Shown here: piece by piece, positions 9,087 through 17,632 of the stretch
Layout of the letters: each line of letters starts with the position of its first letter
How positions within the stretch are numbered: position 1 is the first letter of the stretch
From: Nitratireductor thuwali
GTDB lineage: Bacteria; Pseudomonadota; Alphaproteobacteria; Rhizobiales; Rhizobiaceae
DNA length: 64,000 nucleotides
NCBI RefSeq assembly: GCF_036621415.1
Contig: NZ_CP030941.1
Coordinates: 3,036,001 to 3,100,000, forward strand
Reading direction: 5' to 3'
Made by a program: the position numbers and the translations under genes
Notes under the pieces: generated by a model
Database searches by the model: none
The model's input: the letters and a program-made list of their open reading frames with translations, nothing else
Told to the model about the DNA's origin: nothing

Positions 9087-9201
9087 CCCATCCGGGGCAA
9101 CGGCAATCGCGGCGGCGGAAGCGTGTTCGGTCGCTCCGCCTGGAACGCCTGCAGGCCGCCGCCCCGTGCGGCGCGTCTGATTGCTGGCTGCATCGGGCTG
9201 C

Positions 9202-9310
9202 GCTAGAGCGCCGTGCGTCTTTCAAGACGCACAAAGGACGCTGTAAACCATTGAATCTACGCATCGTGCTTCCCGAAAATCGATTCCGATTTTCGGGCCG
9301 ATGCTGTAGG
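9202..9310. repeat. ~110-bp double-hairpin intergenic element, copy A
   Basis: Two perfect stem-loops: GTGCGTCTT/AAGACGCAC (9213-9221, 9224-9232) and CCCGAAAATCG/CGATTTTCGGG (9272-9282, 9287-9297), joined by a TGAATCTACGCATCGTGCTT linker. The same arrangement lies inverted at 29823-29919, a degenerate half at 4747-4798 and a half hairpin at 17916-17943. It fills most of the 371-base gap 9087-9457; the rest of that gap shows no gene. Confidence 0.85.
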
Positions 9311-9457
9311 ATAGCTCCCCGCGCTCGCAAGACAGGCGTCGGCCGGCACCGTTGGGGAGACATTCGATGATCAAGTAGAGGCTTTTCAGGAAGCGCCCTT
9401 CGAGCGGGTCGGGCGCTGCCGAGATAGTCACCTCGATTGCTGATCGTGGAGGTTTCC

Positions 9458-10114
9458 ATGTACGGACCGAAAACCGAAAACGGGCCAAAGCCCGAGATCA
9501 AGCATCCCATATATCTCCATCCGCGCGTTGGCTTTCTGAAGCCGCTCGTGGACGCGCCGAACATCGAAATCGGCGAATACACCTATTACGACGATCCCGA
9601 AGGCCCCGACCTTTTCGTCCAGAAGTGCGTCCTGCATCACTACGAGTTCATCGGCGACCGCCTCATCATCGGCCGCTTCTGTGCCATCGCCGAGGGCGCG
9701 CGCTTCATCATGAACGGGGCCAACCATGTGCTTTCGGGGTTCTCGACCTACCCGTTCAACATTTTCGGCCAGGGCTGGGAGGAAGGCTTCGACCCGGAAA
9801 CCTGGCGCCGCGAAATGCGCGGCGACACGGTCGTCGGCAACGATGTCTGGATAGGCATGGAAGCCATCGTCATGCCCGGCGTCACCATCGGCGACGGCGC
9901 CATCGTCGCCGGCCGCTCCGTCGTCACCCGCGACGTGCCGCCCTATGCGGTGGTCGCGGGCAATCCGGCCGAGATCGTGAAGCACCGTTTCGACGGCGAC
10001 ACGGTGCGGCGGCTGCTTGCCATCGCCTGGTGGGACTGGCCGGCCGACAAGATCACCCGCAATCTCGACGCCATCCGCGGCAACGACATCGCGCGCCTTG
10101 AGGCCGCGGCCTGA
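9458..10114 (+). CDS. CatB/Vat-type hexapeptide-repeat acetyltransferase
   Basis: A 218-residue left-handed beta-helix acyltransferase. The xenobiotic acetyltransferase (XAT) signatures are IGEYTYYDDPEGPD, IGRFCAIAEGARFIMNGANH with the catalytic-type His in NGANHVLSGFSTYPF, and the hexapeptide coils GNDVWIGMEAIVMPGVTIGD to GAIVAGRSVVTRDVPPYAVV. Close members acetylate chloramphenicol or streptogramins with acetyl-CoA, but chromosomal copies in rhizobia are of unknown substrate, so a resistance role should not be assumed. ATG 9458 follows GGAGG. Confidence 0.9.
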   Translation: MYGPKTENGPKPEIKHPIYLHPRVGFLKPLVDAPNIEIGEYTYYDDPEGPDLFVQKCVLHHYEFIGDRLIIGRFCAIAEGARFIMNGANHVLSGFSTYPFNIFGQGWEEGFDPETWRREMRGDTVVGNDVWIGMEAIVMPGVTIGDGAIVAGRSVVTRDVPPYAVVAGNPAEIVKHRFDGDTVRRLLAIAWWDWPADKITRNLDAIRGNDIARLEAAA

Positions 10115-10242
10115 CGCGCATTGCCGGTTGACAAAGGAGAGCCAAGCATTGATGGCCTAGGCTGGACGCATCGTTTTCCCGCTTCATGCGGGCGGCAGGC
10201 GAGTTCGCGTGCGTTGACGATATCACCGGCAGGAGAGACGGC

Positions 10243-10926
10243 GTGAGCAGATCGAGCGACAGGGGCCCAAGCGATAGGGGCATGGGCGACACGACCGAAA
10301 GCCGCCTTTTTTCCCAGCCCTGGATCTTCATTCGCGGCGTGCCCTCGATGAAGTTCCTGCCGCCGGAAGGTCCGCCCGAGATCGCGTTCGCGGGCCGGTC
10401 GAATGTCGGCAAATCCTCGCTCATCAATGCGCTCGTGCGCCAGCGGGGGCTGGCGCGCACGTCCAACACCCCAGGCCGCACGCAGGAACTGAACTATTTC
10501 GTCCCCGACGGCTACAGCGGCGAGCCCGGCGACCTGCCGCCCATGGCGCTGGTCGACATGCCCGGCTACGGCTTCGCCAAGGCCCCCAAGGAACAGGTGG
10601 ACGCCTGGACCAAGCTCGTCTTCGAATATCTGCGCGGCCGCGTGACGCTCAAGCGAGTCTACCTGCTCATCGACGCCCGCCACGGAATCAAGAAGATCGA
10701 CGAGGAGGTCATGGACCTGCTCGACCAGGCCGCCGTGTCCTATCAGGTGGTGCTGACGAAGGCCGACAAGATCAAGCCTCCGGCCGTCGTCAAGCTGGTC
10801 GACCAGACCCTGGCCCAACTGAAAAAGCGGGCTGCCGCCTTCCCCGAACTCATCGCCACCTCGTCGGAAAAAGGCGAAGGCGTCGAGAACCTGCGAGCCA
10901 CCATTCTGCGCGCGATCGAGGGGTAG
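10243..10926 (+). CDS. engB: ribosome biogenesis GTP-binding protein EngB/YsxC
   Basis: A TRAFAC-class GTPase, 227 residues, needed for late assembly of the 50S subunit. GTPase motifs are visible: G1 [10 protein letters not shown]2 region [16 protein letters not shown]3 [10 protein letters not shown]4 TKADK and G5 near ATSSEKGEG. The GTG at 10243 is preceded by AGGAGA at good spacing and is preferred; ATG 10282 (MGDTTESR) would trim 13 residues. It sits between yidC and argB as in related genomes, although accessory genes have been inserted on both sides. It converges on msrB with a 10-base gap. Confidence 0.93.
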   Translation: MSRSSDRGPSDRGMGDTTESRLFSQPWIFIRGVPSMKFLPPEGPPEIAFAGRSNVGKSSLINALVRQRGLARTSNTPGRTQELNYFVPDGYSGEPGDLPPMALVDMPGYGFAKAPKEQVDAWTKLVFEYLRGRVTLKRVYLLIDARHGIKKIDEEVMDLLDQAAVSYQVVLTKADKIKPPAVVKLVDQTLAQLKKRAAAFPELIATSSEKGEGVENLRATILRAIEG

Positions 10927-10936
10927 GCGCCTCCCG

Positions 10937-11437
10937 CTACGCCGTCTTCGGCGAAAATGTCAGCGCCACGCCGTTGATGCAGTGACGCTTCCCCGTCGGC
11001 GGCGGGCCATCGTCGAAGATATGGCCGAGATGCCCGCCGCAGCGCCGGCAGTGGCATTCGGTCCGCGTCATGAACAGCGTGTTGTCGTCCTTGGTGCCGA
11101 TGGCATCGGGCAGCGCCTCGTAGAAGCTCGGCCAGCCGGTGCCCGAATCGTACTTGGCCTCCGATGCGTAGAGCGGCAGCGCGCAGGCGGCGCAATCATA
11201 GGTGCCGGCCCGCTTCTCCTTGAGCAGCGGGCTCGTATAGGGCCGCTCCGTCACCTCCTGGCGCATCACGGCGAACTGCTGTTCGCTCAGGATTTTCCGC
11301 CACTCGGCTTCGGTCTTGGTGATCTCGAAGCTTCTCGCCATGGCGCTGTAGCCGGGCCTGCCGCGAAACGCGAACGCCCCACCCGCAATGGCGACGCCCG
11401 CGCCCGCTCCGGCATAGAGGAAATGTCTGCGTTTCAT
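10937..11437 (-). CDS. msrB: peptide-methionine (R)-S-oxide reductase, Tat-exported
   Basis: A 166-residue MsrB that reduces R-methionine sulfoxide in proteins. The N-terminus MKRRHFLYAGAGAGVAIAGGAF is a twin-arginine type signal, so the enzyme probably acts in the periplasm, unlike the usual cytosolic MsrB. Catalytic domain: CAAC and CRRC zinc-binding pairs, SGTGWPSFYEAL, and the catalytic cysteine in GKRHCINGVAL. An ATG three codons earlier (11446) is also possible. It runs in the same direction as the downstream-transcribed fasciclin and sigma genes, with a 111-base gap from the fasciclin stop, so it could share their oxidative or envelope stress regulation (inference). Confidence 0.92.
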   Translation of the reverse strand: MKRRHFLYAGAGAGVAIAGGAFAFRGRPGYSAMARSFEITKTEAEWRKILSEQQFAVMRQEVTERPYTSPLLKEKRAGTYDCAACALPLYASEAKYDSGTGWPSFYEALPDAIGTKDDNTLFMTRTECHCRRCGGHLGHIFDDGPPPTGKRHCINGVALTFSPKTA

Positions 11438-11548
11438 GTCTTGCACTCCTTCACTGGCCCTGAATCTAGCTACGGGGTCGCTCTACGGCAAATCAATGGG
11501 CCGTGATGGCCGGGCGGAGAAGATGATCGCCCGGCCACCGCGTTAGGC

Positions 11549-12103
11549 TTACTGCTTGGGCAGAAGCACGGTGTCGATGACGTGGATGACGCCATTCGAC
11601 TGGTCGACATCGGCAATGGTGACGGTCGCCACGTTCCCGTTCTCATCGGTCAGGGTTATCTTGTCGCCATCCATTTTGGCCTGCAGCGTGCAGCCGCCAA
11701 GCGTCTCCACCGGGTGCGTGCCGCCATCATCGGCGATCATCTTGCCGATCGCGCCGGACATTGCCTCCGCTCCCACCACGTGGCAGGTCAGAATGGTTGT
11801 CAGCAGTTCCTTGTTCTCCGGCTTCAGCACCGTCTCGACAGTCCCGTCGGGAAGCTTCTCGAAGGCGGCATTGGTCGGGGCGAAGACGGTGAACGGGCCG
11901 TCGCCGGACAGCGTTTCGACGAGGCCTGCAGCCTTGACCGCGGCCACCAGCGTGGTGTGATCGGCCGAATTCACCGCATTCTCGATGATATTCTTGTCCG
12001 CATACATGGCCGCGCCGCCGACCATGGGATTGTCGGCCATGCTTGCCCCGGTAAGGGCGAGGACTGCAGTGCCGGCGAGAATGGATGAAACGAGCTTCTT
12101 CAT
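11549..12103 (-). CDS. secreted fasciclin-domain protein
   Basis: A 184-residue protein with a signal peptide (MKKLVSSILAGTAVLALTGA) and one FAS1 domain. FAS1 features are the H1 block GPFTVFAPTNAAFEKLP, the ILTCHVV segment, and the H2-like IADVDQSNGVIHVIDTVLLP. It is thus a periplasmic or cell-surface adhesion-type protein. It lies 124 bases downstream of an RskA-type anti-sigma gene, and the gap carries an ECF-type promoter candidate, so it is the likely main target of the linked sigma factor. Confidence 0.93.
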   Translation of the reverse strand: MKKLVSSILAGTAVLALTGASMADNPMVGGAAMYADKNIIENAVNSADHTTLVAAVKAAGLVETLSGDGPFTVFAPTNAAFEKLPDGTVETVLKPENKELLTTILTCHVVGAEAMSGAIGKMIADDGGTHPVETLGGCTLQAKMDGDKITLTDENGNVATVTIADVDQSNGVIHVIDTVLLPKQ

Positions 12104-12153
12104 GTCGGTAACTCCCTGATTGTTCCTGTGCTCCGTTCTTGGAGACACAGGGA

Positions 12154-12182
12154 GACACGGAGGCGACGACGGAAGAGTTTCA
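12154..12182 (-). promoter_or_regulatory. candidate ECF sigma promoter of the fasciclin gene
   Basis: Read on the minus strand: TGAAAC (complement of 12177-12182), a 17-base spacer, then CGTGTC (complement of 12154-12159). This hexamer pair and spacing fit ECF-type promoters, and the predicted transcript start would lie about 45 bases before the fasciclin ATG. Judged by eye only. Confidence 0.45.
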
Positions 12183-12227
12183 GGAGAACCGAAAAAAATG
12201 CGCGTGAAGAAAACGCTTTGGCGGCGC

Positions 12228-12947
12228 TCAGATCGGATTGAGGGCGCCTTGCGCCACGACGGGTCCGGTAGGCGCGCCGCTGGGCGAGCCGCCCGGGGGC
12301 TCGGTCGTGATCGCGAAAACGGCATCGTCGTCGATGGCGGCCTGGAGCGCTTCGCCGACGGCCACATGCACGCTGCTTCCTTCCGGGATGACGCCCAGCG
12401 AGTGAGGCTGGCCGTCGTCGATCACCCACAGCTCGAAATCCCGCCCTTCCGGACGGGCGCCGGTGACATGGGAAAGGCCGATGTCTTGCGTCCGCGCGTC
12501 GTAAACGACGAAATAATGGACCTCGCTTCCTTCGCCGGACAGCGACGCGACGAACCGCTCGTCCGCGTCGGGGGCAGGGGCCTCCATCAACGTGACGGCG
12601 GCAAGGACAAGGAGCGCCGCCGCGGCTGCCGCCGTCGCCGCCCGCCACACCGAAACGCTTTGCCACATCCGCGCCAGCGCGCCGGGTTGCTGGCGCGCTG
12701 CCTGCCCGAACAGCCGTTGCTGCAGGGCCTCGCGCACCGCGCCCGGCGGGGCGACTTCCTCGAATCCGTCCGCCATCGGCGAAAGCTTGGCTTCCCAAGC
12801 CTCGACCAGCTGGGCAAATGCGGGTTCTGCCTCGATCCGCCCGGCCACCGCCGCCCGTTCGTCGGCCGGAAGCACGCCAAGCACATACTCGGCGGCGACG
12901 AGGTCGTCCTCCTCCCTGTATGGCCTATGGTCGTCGACCGGCGTCAT
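12228..12947 (-). CDS. RskA-family anti-sigma factor
   Basis: A 239-residue membrane protein. The N-terminal cytoplasmic part has the anti-sigma helix pattern DDLVAAEYVLGVLPADERAAV; one membrane span follows at about residues 100-122 (ATAAAAAALLVLAAVTL); the periplasmic C-terminal domain matches the RskA family (VVYDARTQDIGLSHVTG, FELWVIDDGQPHSLGVIPEG). It would hold the adjacent sigma factor at the membrane until proteolysis. ATG 12947 overlaps the sigma stop as ATGA, tight coupling expected of a sigma/anti-sigma pair. No HxxxCxxC zinc motif is present. Confidence 0.9.
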   Translation of the reverse strand: MTPVDDHRPYREEDDLVAAEYVLGVLPADERAAVAGRIEAEPAFAQLVEAWEAKLSPMADGFEEVAPPGAVREALQQRLFGQAARQQPGALARMWQSVSVWRAATAAAAAALLVLAAVTLMEAPAPDADERFVASLSGEGSEVHYFVVYDARTQDIGLSHVTGARPEGRDFELWVIDDGQPHSLGVIPEGSSVHVAVGEALQAAIDDDAVFAITTEPPGGSPSGAPTGPVVAQGALNPI

Positions 12948-13483
12948 CGTTCCAGGCATTCCTTCAATTTGGCCAGGCTGCGCCTGAGCCAGGTTCGCAT
13001 CGTATTCAGCGGTACGCCGAAGCGCTCCGCCAGTTCGGAGTAGCTGTCGCCGTTGAGATAGGCGCCGCGCACGGCCGCTGCCCGGTCGTCCTCCAATTCG
13101 CCGAGGCAGCCATCGATAAGCCGGCGCTCGCCGCTGGCGATCGCCTGCGCCTCGGGAGTTGGCCCGTCGTCCGGCACATCCATCGCTTCGTCAAGTCCGC
13201 TGCCGCGCCGCCGGCGGGCGCGGACGCGATCGATCGCGTGATTGCGCGCCACGGCCACGAGCCAGGTCATCGGACTGAGGTCCGAAGCCGAGAACCGGTC
13301 CGCCTTCGTCCAGATCTTGACATAGACTTCCTGCAGCGCTTCCTCGGCCTCCGCCCTGTCCCGCAAAATACGCAGGCACACCCCGAATAGTTTCGCGCTC
13401 GTCCGGCTGTAGAGCTGGTCGAAGGATGTGCGATCCCGCAAGGCGGTCCGGAATATGAGCTTGGTGATGTCGTCCGACCCCAT
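12944..13483 (-). CDS. ECF RNA polymerase sigma factor
   Basis: About 179 residues. Region 2 is DQLYSRTSAKLFGVCLRIL to EALQEVYVKIWTKADRF with SPMTWLVAVARNHAIDRVR; region 4 is a helix-turn-helix, DSYSELAERFGVPLNTMRTW, ending LRRSLAKLKECLER. No region 3 lies between, as is usual for ECF sigma factors. Partnership with an RskA anti-sigma places it near the SigK type. The start MGSDDITKL at 13483 is preferred over an ATG nine codons earlier. No self-promoter matching the TGAAAC motif was found upstream. Confidence 0.93.
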   Translation of the reverse strand: MGSDDITKLIFRTALRDRTSFDQLYSRTSAKLFGVCLRILRDRAEAEEALQEVYVKIWTKADRFSASDLSPMTWLVAVARNHAIDRVRARRRRGSGLDEAMDVPDDGPTPEAQAIASGERRLIDGCLGELEDDRAAAVRGAYLNGDSYSELAERFGVPLNTMRTWLRRSLAKLKECLER

Positions 13484-13595
13484 GGCTGCCAAGATACAGT
13501 TCGCCGCCATATTGGCAATGCCCGCCCGCCCCGTGCCCTGGCCGCGACAATCCGTTTGCGCCGGCGCGCGAATGCGATAAGAGACGGGCGGTCTG

Positions 13596-13644
13596 GAGCA
13601 TGATCCCGGCAGCGGGGCGCCGGTTCTCGAAAAAGATCATGCTC
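13596..13644. repeat. palindromic repeat GAGCATGATC...GATCATGCTC
   Basis: Perfect 10-bp arms at 13596-13605 and 13635-13644 around a GC-rich loop that ends TCTCGAAAAA. This is a familiar style of rhizobial intergenic palindrome. It lies between the divergent sigma gene and argB. Confidence 0.65.
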
Positions 13645-13711
13645 AGACGAGGAGATGGGCTGGGGGACGGTTCGACCGACATCGTCCTCATCAATGCTTG
13701 GGAGCTGCCTG

Positions 13712-14605
13712 ATGACGGATATTGCGGGAACGGCCGAAGCGCAGGCGCGCCTTCTTTCTGCGGCGCTGCCCTATATGCAGCGCTACGAGAACAAGACGGT
13801 CGTCGTGAAGTATGGCGGCCATGCCATGGGCGACCCGATGCTCGGCCAGGCATTCGCCCGCGACATCGCCCTCTTGAAGCAGTCCGGCGTCAATCCCATC
13901 GTCGTCCATGGCGGCGGCCCGCAGATTGCCGCCATGCTCAAGAAGATGGGCATCGAATCCAAGTTCGAAGGCGGCTTGCGCGTCACCGATGCCAAGACCG
14001 TCGAGATCGTCGAGATGGTGCTGGCCGGCTCCATCAACAAGGAGATTGTCGCCCTGATCAACGCCGAGGGCGAATGGGCCATCGGCCTGTGCGGCAAGGA
14101 CGGCAACATGGTCTTCGCCGAAAAGGCCCACAAGACCGTTACCGACCCCGATTCCAACATCGAGCGCGTGCTCGATCTGGGCTTCGTCGGCGAGCCGGTG
14201 GAGGTGGACCGCACGCTGCTCGACCTCCTGGCGCGTTCCGAGATGATCCCGGTAATCGCCCCCGTGGCGCCCGGCCGCGACGGCCACACCTACAACATCA
14301 ATGCCGACACCTTCGCCGGCGCCATCGCCGGCGCCGTCAGGGCCTCGCGCCTTCTGTTCCTGACCGACGTTCCGGGCGTCCTCGACAAGGACATGAAGCT
14401 CATCGACGAGCTCACCGTCGCCGAAGCCCGCGCCCTCATCAGGGACGGCACCATCTCCGGCGGCATGATCCCCAAGGTGGAAACCTGCATCGAAGCCATC
14501 GAGCGCGGCGTCGAGGGCGTCGTCATCCTCAACGGAAAGACCGCCCATTCGGTGCTGCTGGAACTCTTCACCGAGCACGGCGCCGGCACGCTGATCGTTC
14601 CCTGA
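13712..14605 (+). CDS. argB: acetylglutamate kinase
   Basis: A 297-residue amino-acid kinase that phosphorylates N-acetyl-L-glutamate with ATP, the second step of arginine synthesis. Motifs: [11 protein letters not shown] at the phosphate loop, [12 protein letters not shown] for acetylglutamate binding, [15 protein letters not shown] and [12 protein letters not shown] for the nucleotide domain, and [14 protein letters not shown] near the C-terminus. The N-terminal helix before [12 protein letters not shown] is of the type seen in arginine-sensitive hexameric enzymes, so feedback inhibition is likely. ATG 13712 is chosen over an earlier GTG-type frame because GGGAG precedes it. Confidence 0.96.
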   Translation: MTDIAGTAEAQARLLSAALPYMQRYENKTVVVKYGGHAMGDPMLGQAFARDIALLKQSGVNPIVVHGGGPQIAAMLKKMGIESKFEGGLRVTDAKTVEIVEMVLAGSINKEIVALINAEGEWAIGLCGKDGNMVFAEKAHKTVTDPDSNIERVLDLGFVGEPVEVDRTLLDLLARSEMIPVIAPVAPGRDGHTYNINADTFAGAIAGAVRASRLLFLTDVPGVLDKDMKLIDELTVAEARALIRDGTISGGMIPKVETCIEAIERGVEGVVILNGKTAHSVLLELFTEHGAGTLIVP

Positions 14606-14617
14606 CAGACTGTCGCG

Positions 14618-15520
14618 TCAGACCAGCACCAGCACGATGATCCCCGCCACGATCAAGGCGCAGCCTGCCACCTCCGTCGCGTTGATCTTCTCCCGGAAGA
14701 AATAGACCGTGGAGGCGAAGGTGAAGATCATCTCGATCTGCGCCAGCGCCTTCACCACCGCCGCCTGCTGCAGCGTCATCGCCGCGAACCACCCGAACGA
14801 GGCCGAGGCGCCGACGAGGCCGACGAAGAGCGAGGCTTTCCAGGCCTTGGCGATATGCGCCAGCTCCGCCCGTTCCTTCCACACGATCCAGCCGAGCATG
14901 ACCACCGTCTGAAAGAAGATGGTGAACAGCAGCGTGGTCGCCGCCTGCATCATGAAATTCGGGCCGCCGAGCGACAGGGAGGCGGCGCGGTAGGCCACCG
15001 CCGCTACGCCGAACAAGGTGCCTGAAGCAAGCCCGATCAGCGCGTTGCGGCTGACCAGCGAGGCGAGCAGGTTGCGCCAGCTCATCGGCACATGGGCCAC
15101 CGAGATCGCCATCACGCCGAGCACCGTGATGGCGATGGCGACGAGCGCGCCGGCGCCGGCAAGTTCGCCGAGGAAGATCAGCCCGAAAACGGCCGCCTGC
15201 GCCGGCTCGGTGCGCGAATAAGCCGTTCCCACGGCAAAGTTGCGGAACGAGAACAGATGGATCAGAAGAAACGTCGCGCCGATCTGCGTCAGCCCGCCGA
15301 CGACGACCCAGGCAAGGAAGCCGCCATTGGGCCGGGCAAGCGGGTAGCCGGCCGCCAGATGAAGCAGCGCGAGGAACAGCGCCGCGAACGGCAGGCCGAA
15401 GCCGAACCGCACGAAGGTTGCCCCGGTCGTGCCCATCACGCCCTTCAGATGCTTCTGCGCGGCCGACCGCAGGTTCTGCAGGAAGGCGGCGACAATCGTG
15501 ATGGGGATCCAAAGTTCCAT
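14618..15520 (-). CDS. EamA/DMT-family membrane transporter
   Basis: A 300-residue integral membrane protein with about ten hydrophobic segments, in two similar halves as in the drug/metabolite transporter superfamily. It starts MELWIPITIVAAFLQNLRSA; the second half has TLFGVAAVAYRAASLSLGG and ends ATEVAGCALIVAGIIVLVLV. A pro-rich or nucleotide-binding part is absent. The substrate is unknown; EamA members often export amino acids or metabolites. It converges on argB with 12 bases between stops. Confidence 0.85.
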   Translation of the reverse strand: MELWIPITIVAAFLQNLRSAAQKHLKGVMGTTGATFVRFGFGLPFAALFLALLHLAAGYPLARPNGGFLAWVVVGGLTQIGATFLLIHLFSFRNFAVGTAYSRTEPAQAAVFGLIFLGELAGAGALVAIAITVLGVMAISVAHVPMSWRNLLASLVSRNALIGLASGTLFGVAAVAYRAASLSLGGPNFMMQAATTLLFTIFFQTVVMLGWIVWKERAELAHIAKAWKASLFVGLVGASASFGWFAAMTLQQAAVVKALAQIEMIFTFASTVYFFREKINATEVAGCALIVAGIIVLVLV

Positions 15521-15603
15521 GCAGAAGTCCGGGAGAACGGGCGGAAGGCGTGCCCGGATTACCCCCGTTGCAGGTCCGGCGCAACACCAGCACCGGGGGC
15601 GGC

Positions 15604-15981
15604 CTATTGCGGCTCCGGCGGATAATGCAGGCAGGGGTCGAGCCGGATATGGTCCTCGTCGATCACGTTCAGCCCGCCGCTCAGTATCACCCGGTCGCCG
15701 ACCTTGTAGTCGTTGATCCGGTATGTGATGCAGAGAACCTGCGGATCCGGCGCCTCGCACGCCGCCATATAGCCCAGCGTTCCGTCATGCTCGACCATGG
15801 TCAGCGAACCGACGACGTCGATCACGATCAACTCGTCGTCCTTGGGCTGGAGCTGCGCCAGCTTTTCCCGCAGCGCGCCGCACTCCGCCTCGAAGCTGGG
15901 CGCCGGCTGGGCCTGTGCGCCGAGGGGCCAGAAAAACGCCGCGAGCATGATGCCCACGGCCGAATGCGTTGTGCCCCGCAC
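15604..15981 (-). CDS. exported hypothetical protein
   Basis: A 125-residue product with a signal peptide (MRGTTHSAVGIMLAAFFWPLGAQAQ, split here after GIMLAAFF, cleavage likely after AQA). The mature part contains three cysteines (CGALREKL, MAACEAPD, VLCITYR, plus a later CLHYPPE), so disulfides are plausible in the periplasm. It includes the phrases ELIVIDVVGSLTMVEHDG and DYKVGDRVILSGGL, suggesting a small beta-barrel. No family recognised. It follows the transporter by 83 bases in reverse order on the same strand. Confidence 0.72.
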   Translation of the reverse strand: MRGTTHSAVGIMLAAFFWPLGAQAQPAPSFEAECGALREKLAQLQPKDDELIVIDVVGSLTMVEHDGTLGYMAACEAPDPQVLCITYRINDYKVGDRVILSGGLNVIDEDHIRLDPCLHYPPEPQ

Positions 15982-16058
15982 GGCGCTCTCCCGTCAGTTG
16001 GATCAGGGGTTCATTGGCGGCAAGAAGCGCGACAATAATATGGCAGGTCCCGCGGGAA

Positions 16059-16817
16059 TCACGCCGCCGTCGCCTGGGGCGGGAGAATGACCATGTTGCG
16101 GCCCTTGGCCTTGGCCTCGTAGAGCCTTTTGTCGGCCACGCTCATCAGCTCGGTGAACGTGGCGCCCGCCTCGGCGGTCGCGACGCCGATGCTGACGGTA
16201 AGCCGCACCAGGCTGCCGTCGGGCGCGGCAAAGCCGGCCTCTTCGACGGCTTTCCTGATTCGCTCGGCCACCTTGGACGCCTCCTTGAGGTCGGCCTCGA
16301 CGAGGAATATGCCGAACTCCTCGCCCCCCAGCCGCCCCCGATGATCCGTCCGCCGGGTGCAGCCGCCGATCGCCGAGGCGATCCGGCGCAGCGCCTCGTC
16401 GCCCGTCAGATGCCCGAAGCGGTCGTTGATCTGCTTGAAATTGTCGGCGTCGGCGATCAGCAGCGAGCCCGCCTTTCCGGCGCCTTCCGACCCCTCGACC
16501 GCCTCGATGAAGGCGCCCCGGTTGAGGAGGCCCGTAAGGCTGTCGAGGCGCGCTCTTTCGGCGAGTTCGCGGTGCACGTCGGTCAGTTCGCGGTGGGCGG
16601 CCCGCAGCCTCTCATGGGCATCGGCCACCCTGCGCCTTTGATTGTAGGTGTAGGCGCTCGCCGGAAAGGCAATCGCGGTGGGGCACAGGATGCACATCGC
16701 AAGAGCCGCCGAATCCATTTCGCGGCCGAGCACTGTCAATGCCATCCAGCCGATGGCGACAGACGCCAGGATCGATACGGCCGTCGAAACCGAGGCGTGA
16801 AAGAACACTTTCCTCAT
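16059..16817 (-). CDS. GGDEF diguanylate cyclase, membrane bound
   Basis: A 252-residue protein with two hydrophobic segments in the first 65 residues, a coiled-coil linker (RRRVADAHERLRAAHREL) and a complete GGDEF domain. The active-site motif is GGEEF in RLGGEEFGIF, and the RxxD inhibitory site (RRTD) lies five residues upstream, so it should make cyclic-di-GMP from two GTP and be product-inhibited. DNFKQINDRFGH is the usual metal/substrate block. The start ATG at 16817 follows GGGAG. It is divergent from the nucleotidase gene. Confidence 0.92.
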   Translation of the reverse strand: MRKVFFHASVSTAVSILASVAIGWMALTVLGREMDSAALAMCILCPTAIAFPASAYTYNQRRRVADAHERLRAAHRELTDVHRELAERARLDSLTGLLNRGAFIEAVEGSEGAGKAGSLLIADADNFKQINDRFGHLTGDEALRRIASAIGGCTRRTDHRGRLGGEEFGIFLVEADLKEASKVAERIRKAVEEAGFAAPDGSLVRLTVSIGVATAEAGATFTELMSVADKRLYEAKAKGRNMVILPPQATAA

Positions 16818-16921
16818 GCTGCACTCCCGATGCGGGCGCAACATGACAAAGCTCCTTTGCCGCTTCCTTTCCGACTTACTTAAAGTTTGAGGCAGCAGGT
16901 GCAAATCTGCCATAAGGAGCC

Positions 16922-17629
16922 ATGACCAACCGCCCCGATCCATCCAGATTCGCCCACGTCACCGACTGGGTCTTCGATCTCGACAACACGCTTTATCCCC
17001 ATCACAGCGATCTGTTCTCGCAGATCGACGTGAAGATGACGGCCTATGTCTCCGAACTCCTGTCGATGCCCCGCGATGAAGCGCGGGCGCTTCAGAAGCA
17101 GCTTTACCGCGACCACGGCACGACGTTGAAGGGGCTGATGGAGGCCTACCGCGTCGACCCGGACGATTTCCTGGAAAAGGTCCACGACATCGACTATTCC
17201 TGGCTTGATCCGAACCCCGAGCTGGGCGAGGCGATAAGCGCTCTGCCCGGCCGCAAGTTTATCTTCACCAATGGCGACCGCAACCATGCCGAACGCGCGG
17301 CCCGGCAGCTCGGCGTGCTCGACCATTTCGAGGATATTTTCGACATCGTCGCCGCCGGGCTGGAGCCCAAGCCTTCAAAGGCGACCTATGACCGATTTGT
17401 CGACCTGCATGCCGTGGTCGGCTCGAACGCCGTGATGTTCGAGGATCTGGCCCGCAATCTCCGCGTGCCCAAGGCGCTGGGCATGACCACGGTGCTGATC
17501 GTGCCGAAGAATTTCGAGCCGACCTTCACCGAGATATGGGAGCAGGATCCCTATGAGGAGGACGACGTCGATTTCGTGACCGACGATCTCACCGTCTTCC
17601 TGCGCACCATCCTTCAGGACAAGCGGTAG
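16922..17629 (+). CDS. pyrimidine 5'-nucleotidase, HAD family
   Basis: A 235-residue HAD-superfamily phosphatase. Motif I is VFDLDNTLYP with the nucleophilic Asp, motif II FIFTNGDRNHAERA, motif III KPSKATYDRF, motif IV VMFEDLARNL. The DNTLYPH signature is that of the pyrimidine 5'-nucleotidase (Sdt1-like) subgroup, which dephosphorylates UMP/CMP-type nucleotides. Length is typical. In relatives it sits near argB and dapD, as it does here. Confidence 0.9.
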   Translation: MTNRPDPSRFAHVTDWVFDLDNTLYPHHSDLFSQIDVKMTAYVSELLSMPRDEARALQKQLYRDHGTTLKGLMEAYRVDPDDFLEKVHDIDYSWLDPNPELGEAISALPGRKFIFTNGDRNHAERAARQLGVLDHFEDIFDIVAAGLEPKPSKATYDRFVDLHAVVGSNAVMFEDLARNLRVPKALGMTTVLIVPKNFEPTFTEIWEQDPYEEDDVDFVTDDLTVFLRTILQDKR

Positions 17630-17632
17630 GCC

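Noticed and set aside
9458..10114. Chloramphenicol resistance gene call for the XAT-type acetyltransferase
   Set aside because: Only family-level motifs are visible; chromosomal rhizobial members have unknown substrates.
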